A stretch of DNA of 64,000 nt, taken from contig NC_072449.1 in the NCBI RefSeq assembly GCF_027596085.1, positions 19,776,834 through 19,840,833 of the forward strand, read 5' to 3'. The stretch is from Anoplopoma fimbria. Taxonomy: Eukaryota > Chordata > Actinopteri > Perciformes > Anoplopomatidae. A model generated the notes under the pieces. The model was not told where the DNA came from. It was given only the letters and a program-made list of their open reading frames with translations, and did not search any database. Numbering within the stretch: the first letter of the stretch is position 1; each line of letters begins with the position of its first letter. The position numbers were made by a program, and so were the translations under genes. Below are positions 24,163-36,814 of the stretch, piece after piece.

Positions 24163-24519
24163 ATGAGTGGGACTAGCAAAGGAAGTGTGCTTTATTTTCA
24201 TCTTTGTGTAGCTGAGGAACTTTCTTTGTTTTTTGAGGAATCTAGTGAATCTTGCTCCAGTGGCCCTACTGTCTTAAATATCAACTTGCAGACAGTGCAC
24301 AAGGCCATTGAAGTTGCCATTGATGCAGTTTTACTTTTTGGCCCTTGCTCCAATGATCTGTGCTGAAATCTTGATCAAAATGTTACCCTTGTGAAGACCT
24401 TCTGTTGGCAGTAAGGAATGACTGGCAACTTGAACTGTTGGAAGATTTTGTGCAGGCCAACATTTTCGTTGCTTTTCAGAGAAGAGGTGGCTTACCGCAA
24501 ACATTTTTAATTGTTAATC
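24163..24519 (+). pseudogene. Possible decayed H2A copy
   Basis: Pieces in three different frames resemble H2A in the right order. ATG-Ser-Gly is at 24163. A stretch around 24310-24345 resembles [11 protein letters not shown] at the DNA level. ICAEIL is at 24356 (H2A.X has LCAEIL). LLLAVRND is at 24399 (H2A.X has ILLAVKND). A GGLP end near 24490 resembles [12 protein letters not shown], and a stop follows. Two frame changes and an in-frame stop would make it non-functional. It lies about 120 bases after the end of the H2A.X gene, which suggests an old tandem duplicate. The similarity is weak outside two short blocks, and chance is not excluded. Confidence 0.35.
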
Positions 24520-24963
24520 TCTGAATTATAATTTTGTTGGGTAACTGCTACAAAATTCCTGCTCCCAATTACATTATTGGAAATCTGGAACAAAGGTTGA
24601 TCTGGCAAGGCGGTTTGGGAACTTCCTTGTACCTCGCAAATGGTTGCCCGTGTGTGGTTTTAATAAAACTACCTCAGACACATTTCACACCAGATAGCCT
24701 TAAAACATTTGACGCCCTGTGCCCCATCTAAAGTCAGGATTTGAACAAGTTTTGTCAAAAGACTGTACCGAAACAACCGGAAGGAGAAGTTTGGGAATAA
24801 TTACCATAAAATGAAATGCCACAGAAACTTGTACGGCAGTAAGATTCGTGTATGTTTAATATTCTTGACCTTTTATTTCACTGCGTTCATTGAATTATAA
24901 GATGGCTCAAACAGAAAAAATATCAATCAGATAATTTGGGATATTTTTTAACATTTGTCTATA

Positions 24964-25190
24964 CAGTACCAGTCAAAAGTTTGGACACACCTTCTCATTC
25001 AACTACTTTGAAGAATCTAAAATATAAAACATATTCTGGTTTGTTGAGCATTTGTTTGTTTTCCACATAATTCCATATGTGTTCCTTCATAATTTGGATG
25101 TCTTCAATATTAATCTACAATGTGGAAAAAAATAAAAATAAAGAAAAACCATTGAATGAGAAGGTGTGTCCAAACTTTTGACTGGTGTGT
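24964..25190. mobile_element. Tc1/mariner-like MITE
   Basis: A 34-base perfect inverted repeat (24969-25002 against 25152-25185) starts ccagtcaaaagtttggacac. It encloses about 150 bases without coding capacity. A TA dinucleotide lies at 24962-24963 before the left end. The sequence matches, from memory, a mariner-derived family common in fish. The outer bases of the right end have decayed. Confidence 0.85.
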
Positions 25191-25319
25191 GGCAATTATA
25201 TTTTTGGAGTGAAATAATTACAATAAAAGTAACCAACCCTGTTAGAACTATTTTGTAAACTAATTCCTCCCCCCAAAAACAATGTTTAAATGTCTTATTT
25301 ATATGTTTTTAAGCAACCG

Positions 25320-26060
25320 TCTGTAACAGTGCGTCTGTTGAACGTGCCCCCGTGGGTCACGACGTGCTGACGTCAGACGTGTGAACAACAAACAGTTGTT
25401 GGACTTCAACAAGCTAGCGAGTGGAAACGCTGCACAAAAACAGGTTCAACGTACTTCTCCCCGGATAGAGAAACACCTACGAAACCCGTGCGGTCGGAAA
25501 ATCTTTTCATAATCTCGTCGCAATTAGCACCGTGTGTACCGGGGCAGGTGTAGCCCTGCGCCGCGGTTATTACAGCCACTGAGACATGATCACTGCGCGG
25601 AGTGTGACGCCTGTTTTTTTCTGGCTGCCGCTGGTCGACGGCTGTGATGCGAGCCGAGCAACACGACAGAGGGTGAGACGGGTACAGAAACGTGTGTGTG
25701 TGTGTATATATATATAAATATATATATCTGTGTTGGCAGAGAAGAATGGACTTTGTCGGGGAGAAACGCACGGGCTCACGTAGAGAAGCGGGCACGCGAC
25801 CACACACGGGCCTGCACGTCATCGTCGGGGAACAACTTTAGCACCCGAGCTAACACTAGCCTCACGTTGATGCGGATCGGTCGGGCTGTTGTGTCTCTGC
25901 TGAGGACCGCTCGCCTCGGTCCGCCGCCCTGCTCTTCTTGAGGACCGTCGGTGATGTGCTGACGACGGGGCGCGACGGGAGCCGACAGACATCGTGAGGT
26001 GGTTTGTCTGTCCTTCAACAAAGTTGCCTGGTTTTGGCACAAGGATCATTACTGGGATCT
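25320..26060 (+). promoter_or_regulatory. ppp1r37: CpG-rich promoter and 5' UTR region of ppp1r37
   Basis: CpG dinucleotides are dense here and rare on both sides. A full palindromic CRE, TGACGTCA, lies at 25368-25375, and a CACGTG E-box lies downstream at 26076-26081. No TATA box is evident, as usual for a CpG-island promoter. Transcription probably starts near 25.4-25.6 kb, and the 5' UTR may contain an intron before the coding exon. The exact start and splice sites cannot be fixed from sequence alone. Confidence 0.6.
25368..25375. promoter_or_regulatory. CRE palindrome TGACGTCA
   Basis: A perfect 8-base CREB/ATF site at the upstream edge of the CpG-rich block. Confidence 0.5.
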
Positions 26061-26172
26061 GTTTCACTCAAACGTCACGTGTTTCTTGTAGTGATATTTG
26101 TGTGAAACTGCACTTTAATTAGCTGGTTGTTTTTTTTTTTGTTTTTTTTTAATGATGCACCAAAGTCACCTG

Positions 26173-26175
<3 letters not shown>

Positions 26176-26207
<32 letters not shown>
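26176..26207 (+). repeat. Poly(T) tract
   Basis: Thirty-two T followed by a G-rich run, between the CpG-rich region and the first coding exon. Confidence 0.9.
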
Positions 26208-26208
<1 letters not shown>

Positions 26209-26455
26209 GGGGGGTGGGGGTTGTGAAAAGTATTATTTAATTCACACCAAATACATAAAACTAGTTAAAATATAGGTATAATTTTCCCAATTGCACTTCA
26301 ATATAATTTGGTCAATAAAGGCCCAGGATAAGGTTGTTGTGGGACAAAGGCAAGAGACAGGCTTATCCGTGTCAGTTGGTTCCTAGTTACTGTTTAACCT
26401 AACACCCAGGCTGTCTGGCACAGTTACAATCTTGAGTTTCACTGGAAATGAAAAC

Positions 26456-27209
26456 ATGAATATCGAAGAGCAGTGTCTAGATTTGTGCAATGTCAAGACC
26501 AAAAACAATGTGGACGATGATCACAACACTACCAACAACACAGAAGGGGTCACCCCCCGGATCTCTGAACTGATGACGGACAGTAACACGGAAAAACAAA
26601 ACATTGTTCCCACAGAGGCCTCCGAAACGTACCTTATGCCTCAGCTCACTGACAACCTTCAAGCGGTTGAGGAGGACAACCACCAGGCACAGGACACACT
26701 GGAAATTGATGAGGTCAATGGAAATAGAAAGAGCACGGATCAAGACACCCCTGCGGTAGTGAATCCCACTGACTTGATCTTTTCTAATGATGAGCAGCAC
26801 AAGGGTGATATTGGGGTGGAGAAAATGAAGGAAGATAAGGACGCTGACCCCGCTATGTTTGTTGTGGAGGAAGAGGATGATGGTGGGGACATGGACATAG
26901 GTGTGGATCTGAGTCTCGATGAGAGTGGTGTGTTGGAGGCGGAATCGACAAATGATGCAGCATTCGTGGACAATACTTTAGACTCGGAGACCACGTCTCA
27001 GGATGTCCCAACTGGCAGCACGGGAGATAACCCGTCGGCTGCCACCCAGACCAGCAGCACAGAAGCCTCGGCCACGGACCAAGCTGGACTGTACCCTTCT
27101 GTGGAGGAGGGGGATGATCAACACAAACCAAGTGGCAAACGGGTGACGTTTCCCTCAGATGAGGATATTATCTCTGGAGCAGTGGAGCCCAAGGATCCCT
27201 GGAGACATG
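26456..27209 (+). CDS. ppp1r37: ppp1r37 coding exon 1 (acidic N-terminus and RVxF motif)
   Basis: The exon encodes residues 1-251 plus one base. Residues 1-225 are acidic and Ser/Thr/Asn-rich, probably disordered. RVTF at 27140-27151 is the PP1-binding motif. The donor gtaata at 27210 splits the Ala codon that begins exon 2. Confidence 0.92.
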
Positions 27210-30200
27210 GTAATACTGTGTTTCTGTTTCTGCACGCCTGTATGTGTGAATTACTTTCTATTTATTCTACTTGTCTATAGTGCCTGTATGAACATGTCAC
27301 TTGGACATTGTTTGCCAGGATTAATTCTCCAGTCTTTAAACAGCATATTTCTCCAGCTCCATATCTAATTCAGATTGGGTTATGTGACCTGACATGGTCC
27401 ATATTCTATGTGTAGTCGTTAAAAAGGTGATTGGTGGATGTGTGTTGACACTGATTCATGAGAGGTAAGTTGATGTACGTTGTTTTTTTTAGGAATATTC
27501 TTTTGTGTTTACTTGTCATCTCTTGCACGATCACACTACAGTGCAATAAGTGCAGTTCTTTTCTTACTTTAAATAGTTAAATAATTATAATTATAGCTTA
27601 GTCTAGCTGTACTTCCCCAGCAGCCAAATTACACCTATGTATCTTAATAAAGGCCCAGGCCTCTGCTCTATTCCATAGTATGAGTGGATCCCACCACTCC
27701 TTGAGGTGTGCCTTTTTATTCTGTCGGATCCTGTTTGTTCAGTGAGAAAATGTCAAAAGGAAGCTCATGCAGGATATGGCGCTGCCTTTTGTTGTGTAGA
27801 GATAAAGTACCCAATCTTAAAAAGTGCAGCAAAATTAAAAGCTACTTTTTCACCATCTTCCATGTAATAATAAGCCTATATTTTACAATAAATGCTATAT
27901 GTTTAAGTAAAAACTTTTTGATCCCCAGGAGGTGAATTTAGCACCACAGCAGCACATAGACAATAGATAATATATATTTTTTATCTGTTTTTTTCTGTCT
28001 AATTCCTCTTATTAAAAGTTATAATGCTTTAGTATACAGTTGTTTCATGTTTAATTCATTTTTAAAAAATTTTTTTATCAACTTGCAAATCTTGAATGAT
28101 CTGACCGTGACTCGCACGCACCGCCATCTGTTGTGGAGTTGGGCTTCATTGCATAAACTGACCTACAGTCATAGTGTGACAACTGGCGTTTGCTCACAGT
28201 ACTGTGACGGAAGTCAACATAGTTACACAGATTACAATCAGAGAGGATGCCAAATCTGTTTATCTGGACTAGGCTTTATACTTTCACCCTTACAGTTTAT
28301 TTTGGACCTGTGTGGTTTTGAGGGGAAGCCAGTGACAGTACAGTTTTGTTTTGTTTTGTTGTGGTGTATAAAGCCAAAAATGTAGGCCAGGACAAATCAA
28401 GGGTCAGTGATGGGAGATCTCCAGTTGGGGGAGGGTGAGTAGAAAATAAACAAAACTGCCTCATGTTCAGCTAAATATGAATTGTTCTACTAACACCCCT
28501 GCAATTAGTCAGATGGCCATTTAGAAAGACATTTTTGTTTTTCCCCCCCATTTGTGCTCACACATGTAGCTGCATGGTACTCTGATTTATATTCTTCCAA
28601 CTCAAAATAATGTACCTTGTTGCATCCATGAACCTCACTGCTTGTCACATAATGCTGTTGCTGTTCCAAATGTTTCTGTATACATTTTCAGTGCACATGC
28701 CAGTGCACATGCCAGGTAGTAAATTGGACATGAAATATCACCAGCCAAACTCCACGGGGACACAGTACAACCAAGTTAACCAAGGTTTCTTATGAAAACA
28801 GACAGACAAGTATCTAAAGGACCAATGATCTGTGGCTCAGATTAATTATCACAGTACACTTATCATGTAGTTTATTTAAATTCCAAAGGTTGAACTGATT
28901 GTGCGGTTGATATGGAGGCAGACAGACAGTTGATGGCAGTGAAGTTATCACATGGTACAGTGTGTTCAGAAGGTAATGTGGGCAGAGGTGATTATATCAT
29001 GGTACATTTATTAGAACAATTTAAAGTCCAATCGATCATCGGACAATCCGACGATACAATCATTTGAATTCCAGAAACTCAAACTCTCAAAATTGTATCC
29101 AACTACTGGACATTACTGGCCATGTTATCCTTATGCACAATCTGCATTTGCATTTGTTCATATATTTATCTTAAATTTTGATTTGATAAAATCCACAATA
29201 ATCATTATTCTTGCACTGTTTTTACTTTGTAACTTATTTTTAATCACTTTACATTTGCATTACCTTCATTAGCAGATACTCTATTATATTAAAACTCTCT
29301 GTAGTAGTTCTGGTGGGTAGGCCATCACTTCACTGCCGTGTTTTTATTCTTATGTTTTTATTCCTGTGTGTATCGGTGTTTTGTCGCATGAGCTAGGATG
29401 CCTAAATTCCCCTCTGGATCGATTAAAGTATCGATACAATGTTTATACTATGTTTTTAGACCTTTTTAATACATATCTTCATTCTCAATTGCTTCCAGAC
29501 CTCTGAATTTTCAACAACTCAAATAGACCTTTGGTTGTTTGTTAACAGCAAATCTTGGATTTAAACAACTCTCTAGGTGAGTTTAAAAACGTCACCATTC
29601 CGTAGAAGATGGATGCTTTTAAAAGCCCATTAGACAACAAAAACACTTAAGTTTGTGATAGCAGGATTTTACAACCATGGAAAGTTATGGCAACAACTAT
29701 TTTTATCATTCATCACAACCATTTTGAGATGAAGTACAACATTCAAGTTACTGATTCTTTTTCTACAGTTCAATTTTTCAGGGAAAAGTGTCACTGTTTT
29801 GACGCTGACCGTTTGAATGGGCTACTGTGTCATTTAAAAGCTAACAGCACATACAAGTTTATAAGTTAGGAAAACAGGTGGTCAACCCCTTTTTAGATAA
29901 TTAGATAATCATATTTAATAACCGACGAAGCCTGATGATTACTATAGGCACATTTGCTTAATAACCTGACTGCTCTACCAGTTAGTCAAAGGTGAACTCC
30001 CTTAACCTTTAGGTTCACCTAGATATCTTTTCCTTTGTCCTGCTTCTGCCGTCTATCTTTAGGACAAAGCTCACATGTGGGACCTGCTATTTGAATGTGT
30101 GTGTGTATGTCTGTGTTTCTGAGGCAAAGTCCAAAAATGAAATGTATCTCAACCTCCACTCCAAGGCCCTTCATGTTTTGTTAGGAGCACTATGCCGCAA

Positions 30201-33200
30201 TAGCTCCATGATCCATCCAGACCCTTTATCTGCAGATCTAGTGTCGGGTTCTCTTGGGTCCCTGTCTTATGTCATCTGTCAGAAACAGAACAGTGAGCTC
30301 AGAGCCTGGAGCTCTATCCATGCACACCATGAGTTACTGCTAAGAGCAGAGGGAACAGTTTGTGAGATGGGTATTGAATGTTCGCAAACCAACATATATT
30401 TGGTTAATAGCGGTCACGAAATGAGCCCCTGACATGAAAGCTGCGGTTCAAAATGAACACCTGAGATTAAAGAGGGAACCGAGTCGGGGGAGCAATAGCA
30501 GCCGGATGGGGAGTTAGATTTCCATTTCTTCCTTGGCACTCATTTTTCCAGAATTGATTTCCAGTTTTGTGGCATCCTCTAGCATACAATGTGGAGGCTA
30601 GAGTTTACACTCAAAAGACCCGTCATATTGTACTCGAGAGTTACATTTTATCGACAGTTGTAAAATATGTCCATGTCATCTTGCTCTGAGTTAGATCATA
30701 TCTTTCCTAGAACTCTTTTTTTTTTCTTTCTCCCTGTTGAGACTTGAGGGGCGCCTGTTCCTTCCCACCAGGTCTGGGCAAACACTACATCATATCCTGA
30801 GATTCCTGAACTTCCCAACATGCTGCGTTGCTTCCCCTGCTCCCTTCACTTCTCTTCCCCTATTTCTCCTCCTTCCTGGCGGGTCAAAGAACAGCAAAGC
30901 ATGCGGGTGCAAAAGCAGTAGATCCTACTGGAAGCATGGCATAGTATATTTTATTTAATCAGACTAATAAGCCACTGCAAACACTCTTCAATGCAGAGAA
31001 AGTGTGTGTGTGTGTTGAGTTAAATGTTGTTTTTTACGGCAGCCGTAGAGAACAAAAGAGCATGGTAGAGTACTTTAACGTGGTTGTAATACACCTTTTG
31101 TACAAATGTGTTGAAGCCTAATACTTGCAGTGCAGACAATTAATTCACATTGATGACTGGTTATCCTGCAGGCAGCCAAGCTGTTTGGCCTACGTGCAGC
31201 TCCGTCTCATGTCCTCAGACCCAAGGCCCACTTGGCACCAGGTTATTAGAGGCTCTGTGACCCATGAAATGTTATGTGTTGTGGCTGTGGACCAAGTTAC
31301 ATAGTGATAAGCAAAGCTTTCAGGTTACAGAATGGACAAAGGCTTTGAAAACCTAGAAGTTGGATTATTTCACGCTAGAGGCACGTCAGTACTGGACTTT
31401 CTGGGCCAAAGCCAATTGAGGAAAAAAGTCCTGATTAACTTTTCTGAGGTCCTCGATAAATGGACAAAGTGTTGAGAGCACTGTTAATCCTCTGACACAC
31501 CTTTACATACTATTTTAAAAACAACATGGCTTCAAATATTTGAGTGTTAAAAATCCGCCAAATTAGCATGGTCAAATGTTAGTTGATAACGCCATTTTTC
31601 GAATAGATGTCATCAAAATCCTATGTCCCTTTGAAAACATCTAAAGAAACAAAGTTCACACTATTACTGAGGCAAAGAATGCATGGAAATAGAAATCGTT
31701 TGAGGATAACAAAGCTGATGACTATGGTTTAGTTTTTGAAATGAATGAAAACCGCTTGGGAACATTGCAGAAAGAAATGCACCAATTGATTGAACACTGG
31801 TTGAAACTGTCTTATTGTAAGCTGATCGGACATTGACCGGGGGGTTTATGCGACTATCATCTTGTCTTAAAAAAAAAAAGCTACTTGTTGGCTTCTGGAA
31901 ACAAGTGATGATTTTTCATCCTGTTCAAATGTCTGAGTGGGATTTTCTGTCCTTGTCAAACAGTAATTTATACTCTTATCACTCCTAAGGAGGCTGGTAG
32001 TGAAAAATGTTGCATACACATTGCCCAAATTGCCCCCTCATTTATAAACTGGAGCATACAACTGTTGTTTGCTCATGTCACTCTCCATCTGGACTGGCAC
32101 CCTCTCTTTTTCAGACACAGGCCTGGTTTCATGTGGGAGACAGTTTAAAATGGCTGCTCTGTTTTTTTCGTTTTTTTGACAATCAACATAGTTCAACATG
32201 ACAAGACACAAGCTGCTGTTGATGCACACTTACTTCTTACTGTTTTCAGTATTGTGCAAATAGCCCTAAAACACCATGTTGTCTTAGAGCAGTGATGTGA
32301 AATATGGGGGAGGTATTGTCATTTTTTTCCAGATTCCGCCTCAGTCTAACCGGAGCGCTGTCTGTTAATTATTGATCTGCACACGGCCACTTGGAATCGA
32401 TTCCAGAGTGTTTGCATAATTACTCTCCTGCAAAGTCTGAATGTTTCCTGAGCCACATTATTAGAAGCCATCACTTTGTTCACTTTTAACCCGCTGCCCT
32501 CGTACAGACCAATGCTTATGCAGTGTGATCAGTAGTTTAAACCCTTTGGTTGATCTGTTCCTCTCTCTTCTAAAATGCAAACATCTCTCTCTCTTTATGT
32601 TTACCCACTGCCACCGTCTTGTCATCCTGCCTGGTGGTAGAGGCACACTGTGGCAGTAGCCCAATCCTCTCCGCCCCACCTCTGAACAGCCAGGCAGCTT
32701 ACTGTCATGTGCGAATGACGCTGCTGTCACCATCCAACGCATAGCCGTGTGAAATGGCAGGAATGGTACTGGAGACAGGCCGAGGGGGGCTATTTTGAAC
32801 ACTGGCACTTGCATGTTAAGTAGGAGTGGGCGATTTGGTGTTCCACCCACAACATACTCACATCTATCTCTGGAAGTTTGCCCACAGACTTGTGATACAT
32901 TGTGGTGTATTTTGAAATCCCAACCACTGCAAAATTTAAGTGATTTTCCTGTTTTATTTCTTTAGACTACGTCCATACTATGCCAGCTTAATCACAAAAT
33001 GATGTTTATGTAACAGGAAAATGACTAAACAAAACTTTTTTCTCTGCCTCGTTTATGCATGTTGGTAGACTAAACAACAGTCTCTGACCTCTCTTATTTC
33101 CGAAAATTCAGTTTTCCTCTTCCGAGCTTAAAAAGCCAGTCTGTGCTATCAGATTCATCCACGATGGAGACCGTGTTCTAAAAGCACATATTTTTGGCTG

Positions 33201-36200
33201 CATAAAACACAAGGTGTGTATCAAAAGATAAAACGGATTCAGATTATCATTTTTTATCCCATAGAGCAGGGGTCTCAAACTCGCGGGCCAATTGCGGCCC
33301 GCTAGACGATATTTTGTGGCCCCCACCTTAATATGAAAGTTTAATGTTAGTGCGGCCCGCGAGTTTTATATGAATGGCACTTTACAGTGTTGTGTGCGGA
33401 GCTGAACGAACCTACCAATCACGGTGGGGTATATGGCTCTCGGGGGCGGGACATCGACCGGGCTTGATGCAAGCAGAGAAACATTTCTCAATGAGTGACA
33501 GTTACAGGAGCGTTGCCATGGAGAGTTTTCTTCCGTGCCTGGCTGGCTGCCTCGTTTCTATGAGGCAAACGCGGACATTCGTCCCAGCGTGCTGCGTTCA
33601 CAACACCTCCAAAAAAAAGTTTTTTAAGTTGCTGCCCAGCGGGACATTATACGTATATATGTCTCTCTCTGACAAAATAAATCAAAGTGATGCGTACGCG
33701 CGAGATAAAAGAAAAGTAAGAAAATAATGTAGCCTAATGTGGTCTGCAGTCACATACCGACACCTGTCCGTCGGCAATAACAGTCCCCGATAAAGCAGAA
33801 GAGCTGCTGAGTTTGTGTCCAATGCACGGCCGCACCACAGCCAAGGATATATTTCAGGAGCTGTGCGAACAGACTGGTGGGCATTACCACGGATGGAGCC
33901 CCGTCTATGACCGACTGGTAGCGCTGGTTCAAAGAAAGTTAGAGGAAAATGCAGATCCAGCAGTCGTTCTGCACTGCATCGTACACCAACAGGCACTGTG
34001 CAGCATGTCATGTCTGTTGTCCTGAGATGTATCAGTTACATCAGGTCCAGGAGTTTACAGCACCGCCAGTTCAGGGCCTTTTTACAACATATGGTGATGT
34101 ACTTTACTTTAGTAAAAGTACATAATTTAGTAGTGTCCTGAAGAGATTTTTTGACTTAAGAGCAGAAGTGAAGAAATTCATGGAAGATGACAGAATGGAT
34201 GTTCCTGAACCTGATGATCCAGGGTGGGTTATGGACCTTGCATTCCTAGTGGACTTAACACAGGAGCTGAACATCCTTAACCTGAAGCTCCAGGGCCCTG
34301 GTCAGCTTATCACTGCAGCTTATGAAAATGTGAAAGCCTTCTCCGCTAAACTGAAATTGTGGAAAACTCAGCTTTCTGTAAAATATCTCAGCCATTTCAC
34401 AACATGCAGGTCTCTCGTGGAGGAGGGCACAGCCTTCAGTGGTGGTGAATATGCCTGTGCTAGTGAAAACCTTCTGCAGGAGTTTGATCAGCGTTTTGCT
34501 GACTTCAAGGCACGCTGTGACACTTTCCAGCTGTTTGCTGACCCCTTCTCAGCTGATGTGGAGAGTGTCCCAAGTATGTTGCAAATGGAACTTATTGACT
34601 TGCAGTGCAACAGCGATCTAAAAGCTAAATTCAGAGAGGCACAGGGAAAAGCAGACATGACTGGACAATTCATGAGAGAATTACTTCCATCCTTCCCTGA
34701 GCTGTCAAAAATGTTCAGTCGGGTAATGTGCCTTTTTGGAAGCACGTATCTGTGTGAAAAACTTTTCTTGACTATGAACTTTAATAAATGCAAGTACTTA
34801 GTGATGCCCATGTTGAAGCTGTACTCAGAGTTTCTACTGTAACCTTGATCAGGGCAAATGTTGCTCAGCTGTGTGAGCAGAAGCGCTGCCAGGTCTCTGG
34901 CAAGAAATAGAATAAAGCACAAATGTATTCAGGGATTGTATGTGTTGGTTCAGTGCAATGTTTCAATAAGTTATTAAAAACATGGAAATAAAAAAGTAAA
35001 TTTTCAAAAATATTGCGCTTTCTTGTAGTGCTTGAACGTTGAAGTGGCCCTCCTATGAGACGACAATACCAGCAGTGGCCCCAAGCCAAATTGAGTTTGA
35101 GACCCCTGCCATAGAGTATGAATCGATCATAGTTGAAGGACTACATGATTTAGAATTTTCTCCATCCATGCTTAAGAAACTTTATCTGATAATGCATGTC
35201 AAACTAATAAATGAGCTACTGACCCACAGACTGAAATGGTCTCCGTCACCAGGACAACAAATCACACCCGACGTCATCCTTCAGCTAAAACACGGTGGAT
35301 TATTGGACACCTGGCCTCCATTTGTCTTCTATATTGGAGCACCTTTTTTGAACTGCTTGCTGGGAATAATTTCCTCTTTAAAGCATGTAGCCTGTCAACA
35401 CTGGTTTCTCTTTGGTAACCTTTCCTTACAGACATTTAACCTGATAAATGTTGTCTAAATGATCAATTCAAGGTCACTTTTCAGACACCTCACACTTTCT
35501 ATCATTTCAGTATTTAGCTTTCCCTCCTCTCAGTATGCTAATCCTTCCAAAGGATTGGTTGTCCGCTGTCTAAGAGTAGTATTAGCTGCTACATAACAAT
35601 TTGTCGAAGAATGAACTAGGTCAGTCAACAGGCTGACTGTCTTTTCAGACCACAGTTTTTCTCTCTTAGGTTGTTGTTGTTATGCAACTACTATTCTGTG
35701 CTGAGACCGCTGCTGTCTATGCAGCCCCAGATGTGTGCAGACAGAAGGTCAGGTGTTTATCTGCAGTAGCTTGACTGAGGCTGGTACAGTCTTCACCACA
35801 TTTCCAGTCACTGCCAACGTTTTTCGTAGCCCTCCACATACAGATTGTGCTGTATCGTTTTTAGCTAGTGAAGCCAGACTGTGCATACTAGTGTGAACGG
35901 AAGAAATTCAAGACATTATGCCAGTTGTTCCTTTTTTTTCATTGAAATTCTCTTTTTTGCCAAGTCTTTCGGTCATCAGTCTGTCTTTCTCTGCAGATAG
36001 TGTTGCGTCTTCCTCTGCACACATGCAAACACTTGTCTTTGCTTGTTTCCCGTTTGGTGATGGAGTGAGGGCAGAAAGAGCATTACTTGAAGACTGTGTG
36101 TTTGCACTTTGTTTCTTGTCAGCTAGACAAAGAATAAGAGTGAGTGATGAAGACACAAATATGGCAAGGCTGAGGAGGATAATCAGACTGCACTCAAATG

Positions 36201-36728
36201 CCCTTTTCAACAATTTTAGATGTAATGTAGTTTACTGAGCGGTTCAACACAAAACTAAATTGGACTACAACAAAGCTGCGTCAAACTGCGACTTCCTGGT
36301 CGTGCAAAATTATCTTTTGCATTTACAAACGTCTGTTTGGTAGGTGAGGTGCCAGCTTGTTTTCACTACCTTTTTGAAAATAATAATCAGATGTTTTTAC
36401 AAAGCCCTAAAGGTTTGGCTTCAACATCAAGTGCTCTCAAATAACTTAATAAGAAAATAGTTAGAGCCCACCCCTTGCATGTTTCTTTTAGATATTTTCC
36501 AAAAAAGTCTGAAAGCAGTGGAAAAGTCTTTTCAGAGATTTCGAGAAGGGGAGGTGTCCTTTTTGCCCAATTTCTTTGTGACTTTCCAGAATAAGCTACA
36601 ATGCTGCTTTATGCATAATCTGCCCAGGTGTGCATTGGTATAAAAAAAATAGTCAGAGCTCAAAGTCTTTCACAAACTCTTCACAATCCAAACAATCCGA
36701 CTTCCTCCCCCTTGTTTTTTAACTAAAC

Positions 36729-36814
<86 letters not shown>

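Noticed and set aside
24163..24366. Intact small protein starting Met-Ser-Gly after H2A.X
   Set aside because: The open frame ends where H2A similarity moves to another frame, so a decayed copy explains it better than a new gene.
30091..30432. 113-residue open frame inside ppp1r37 intron 1
   Set aside because: It starts in a GT-rich run, has no domain and has no supporting splice sites.
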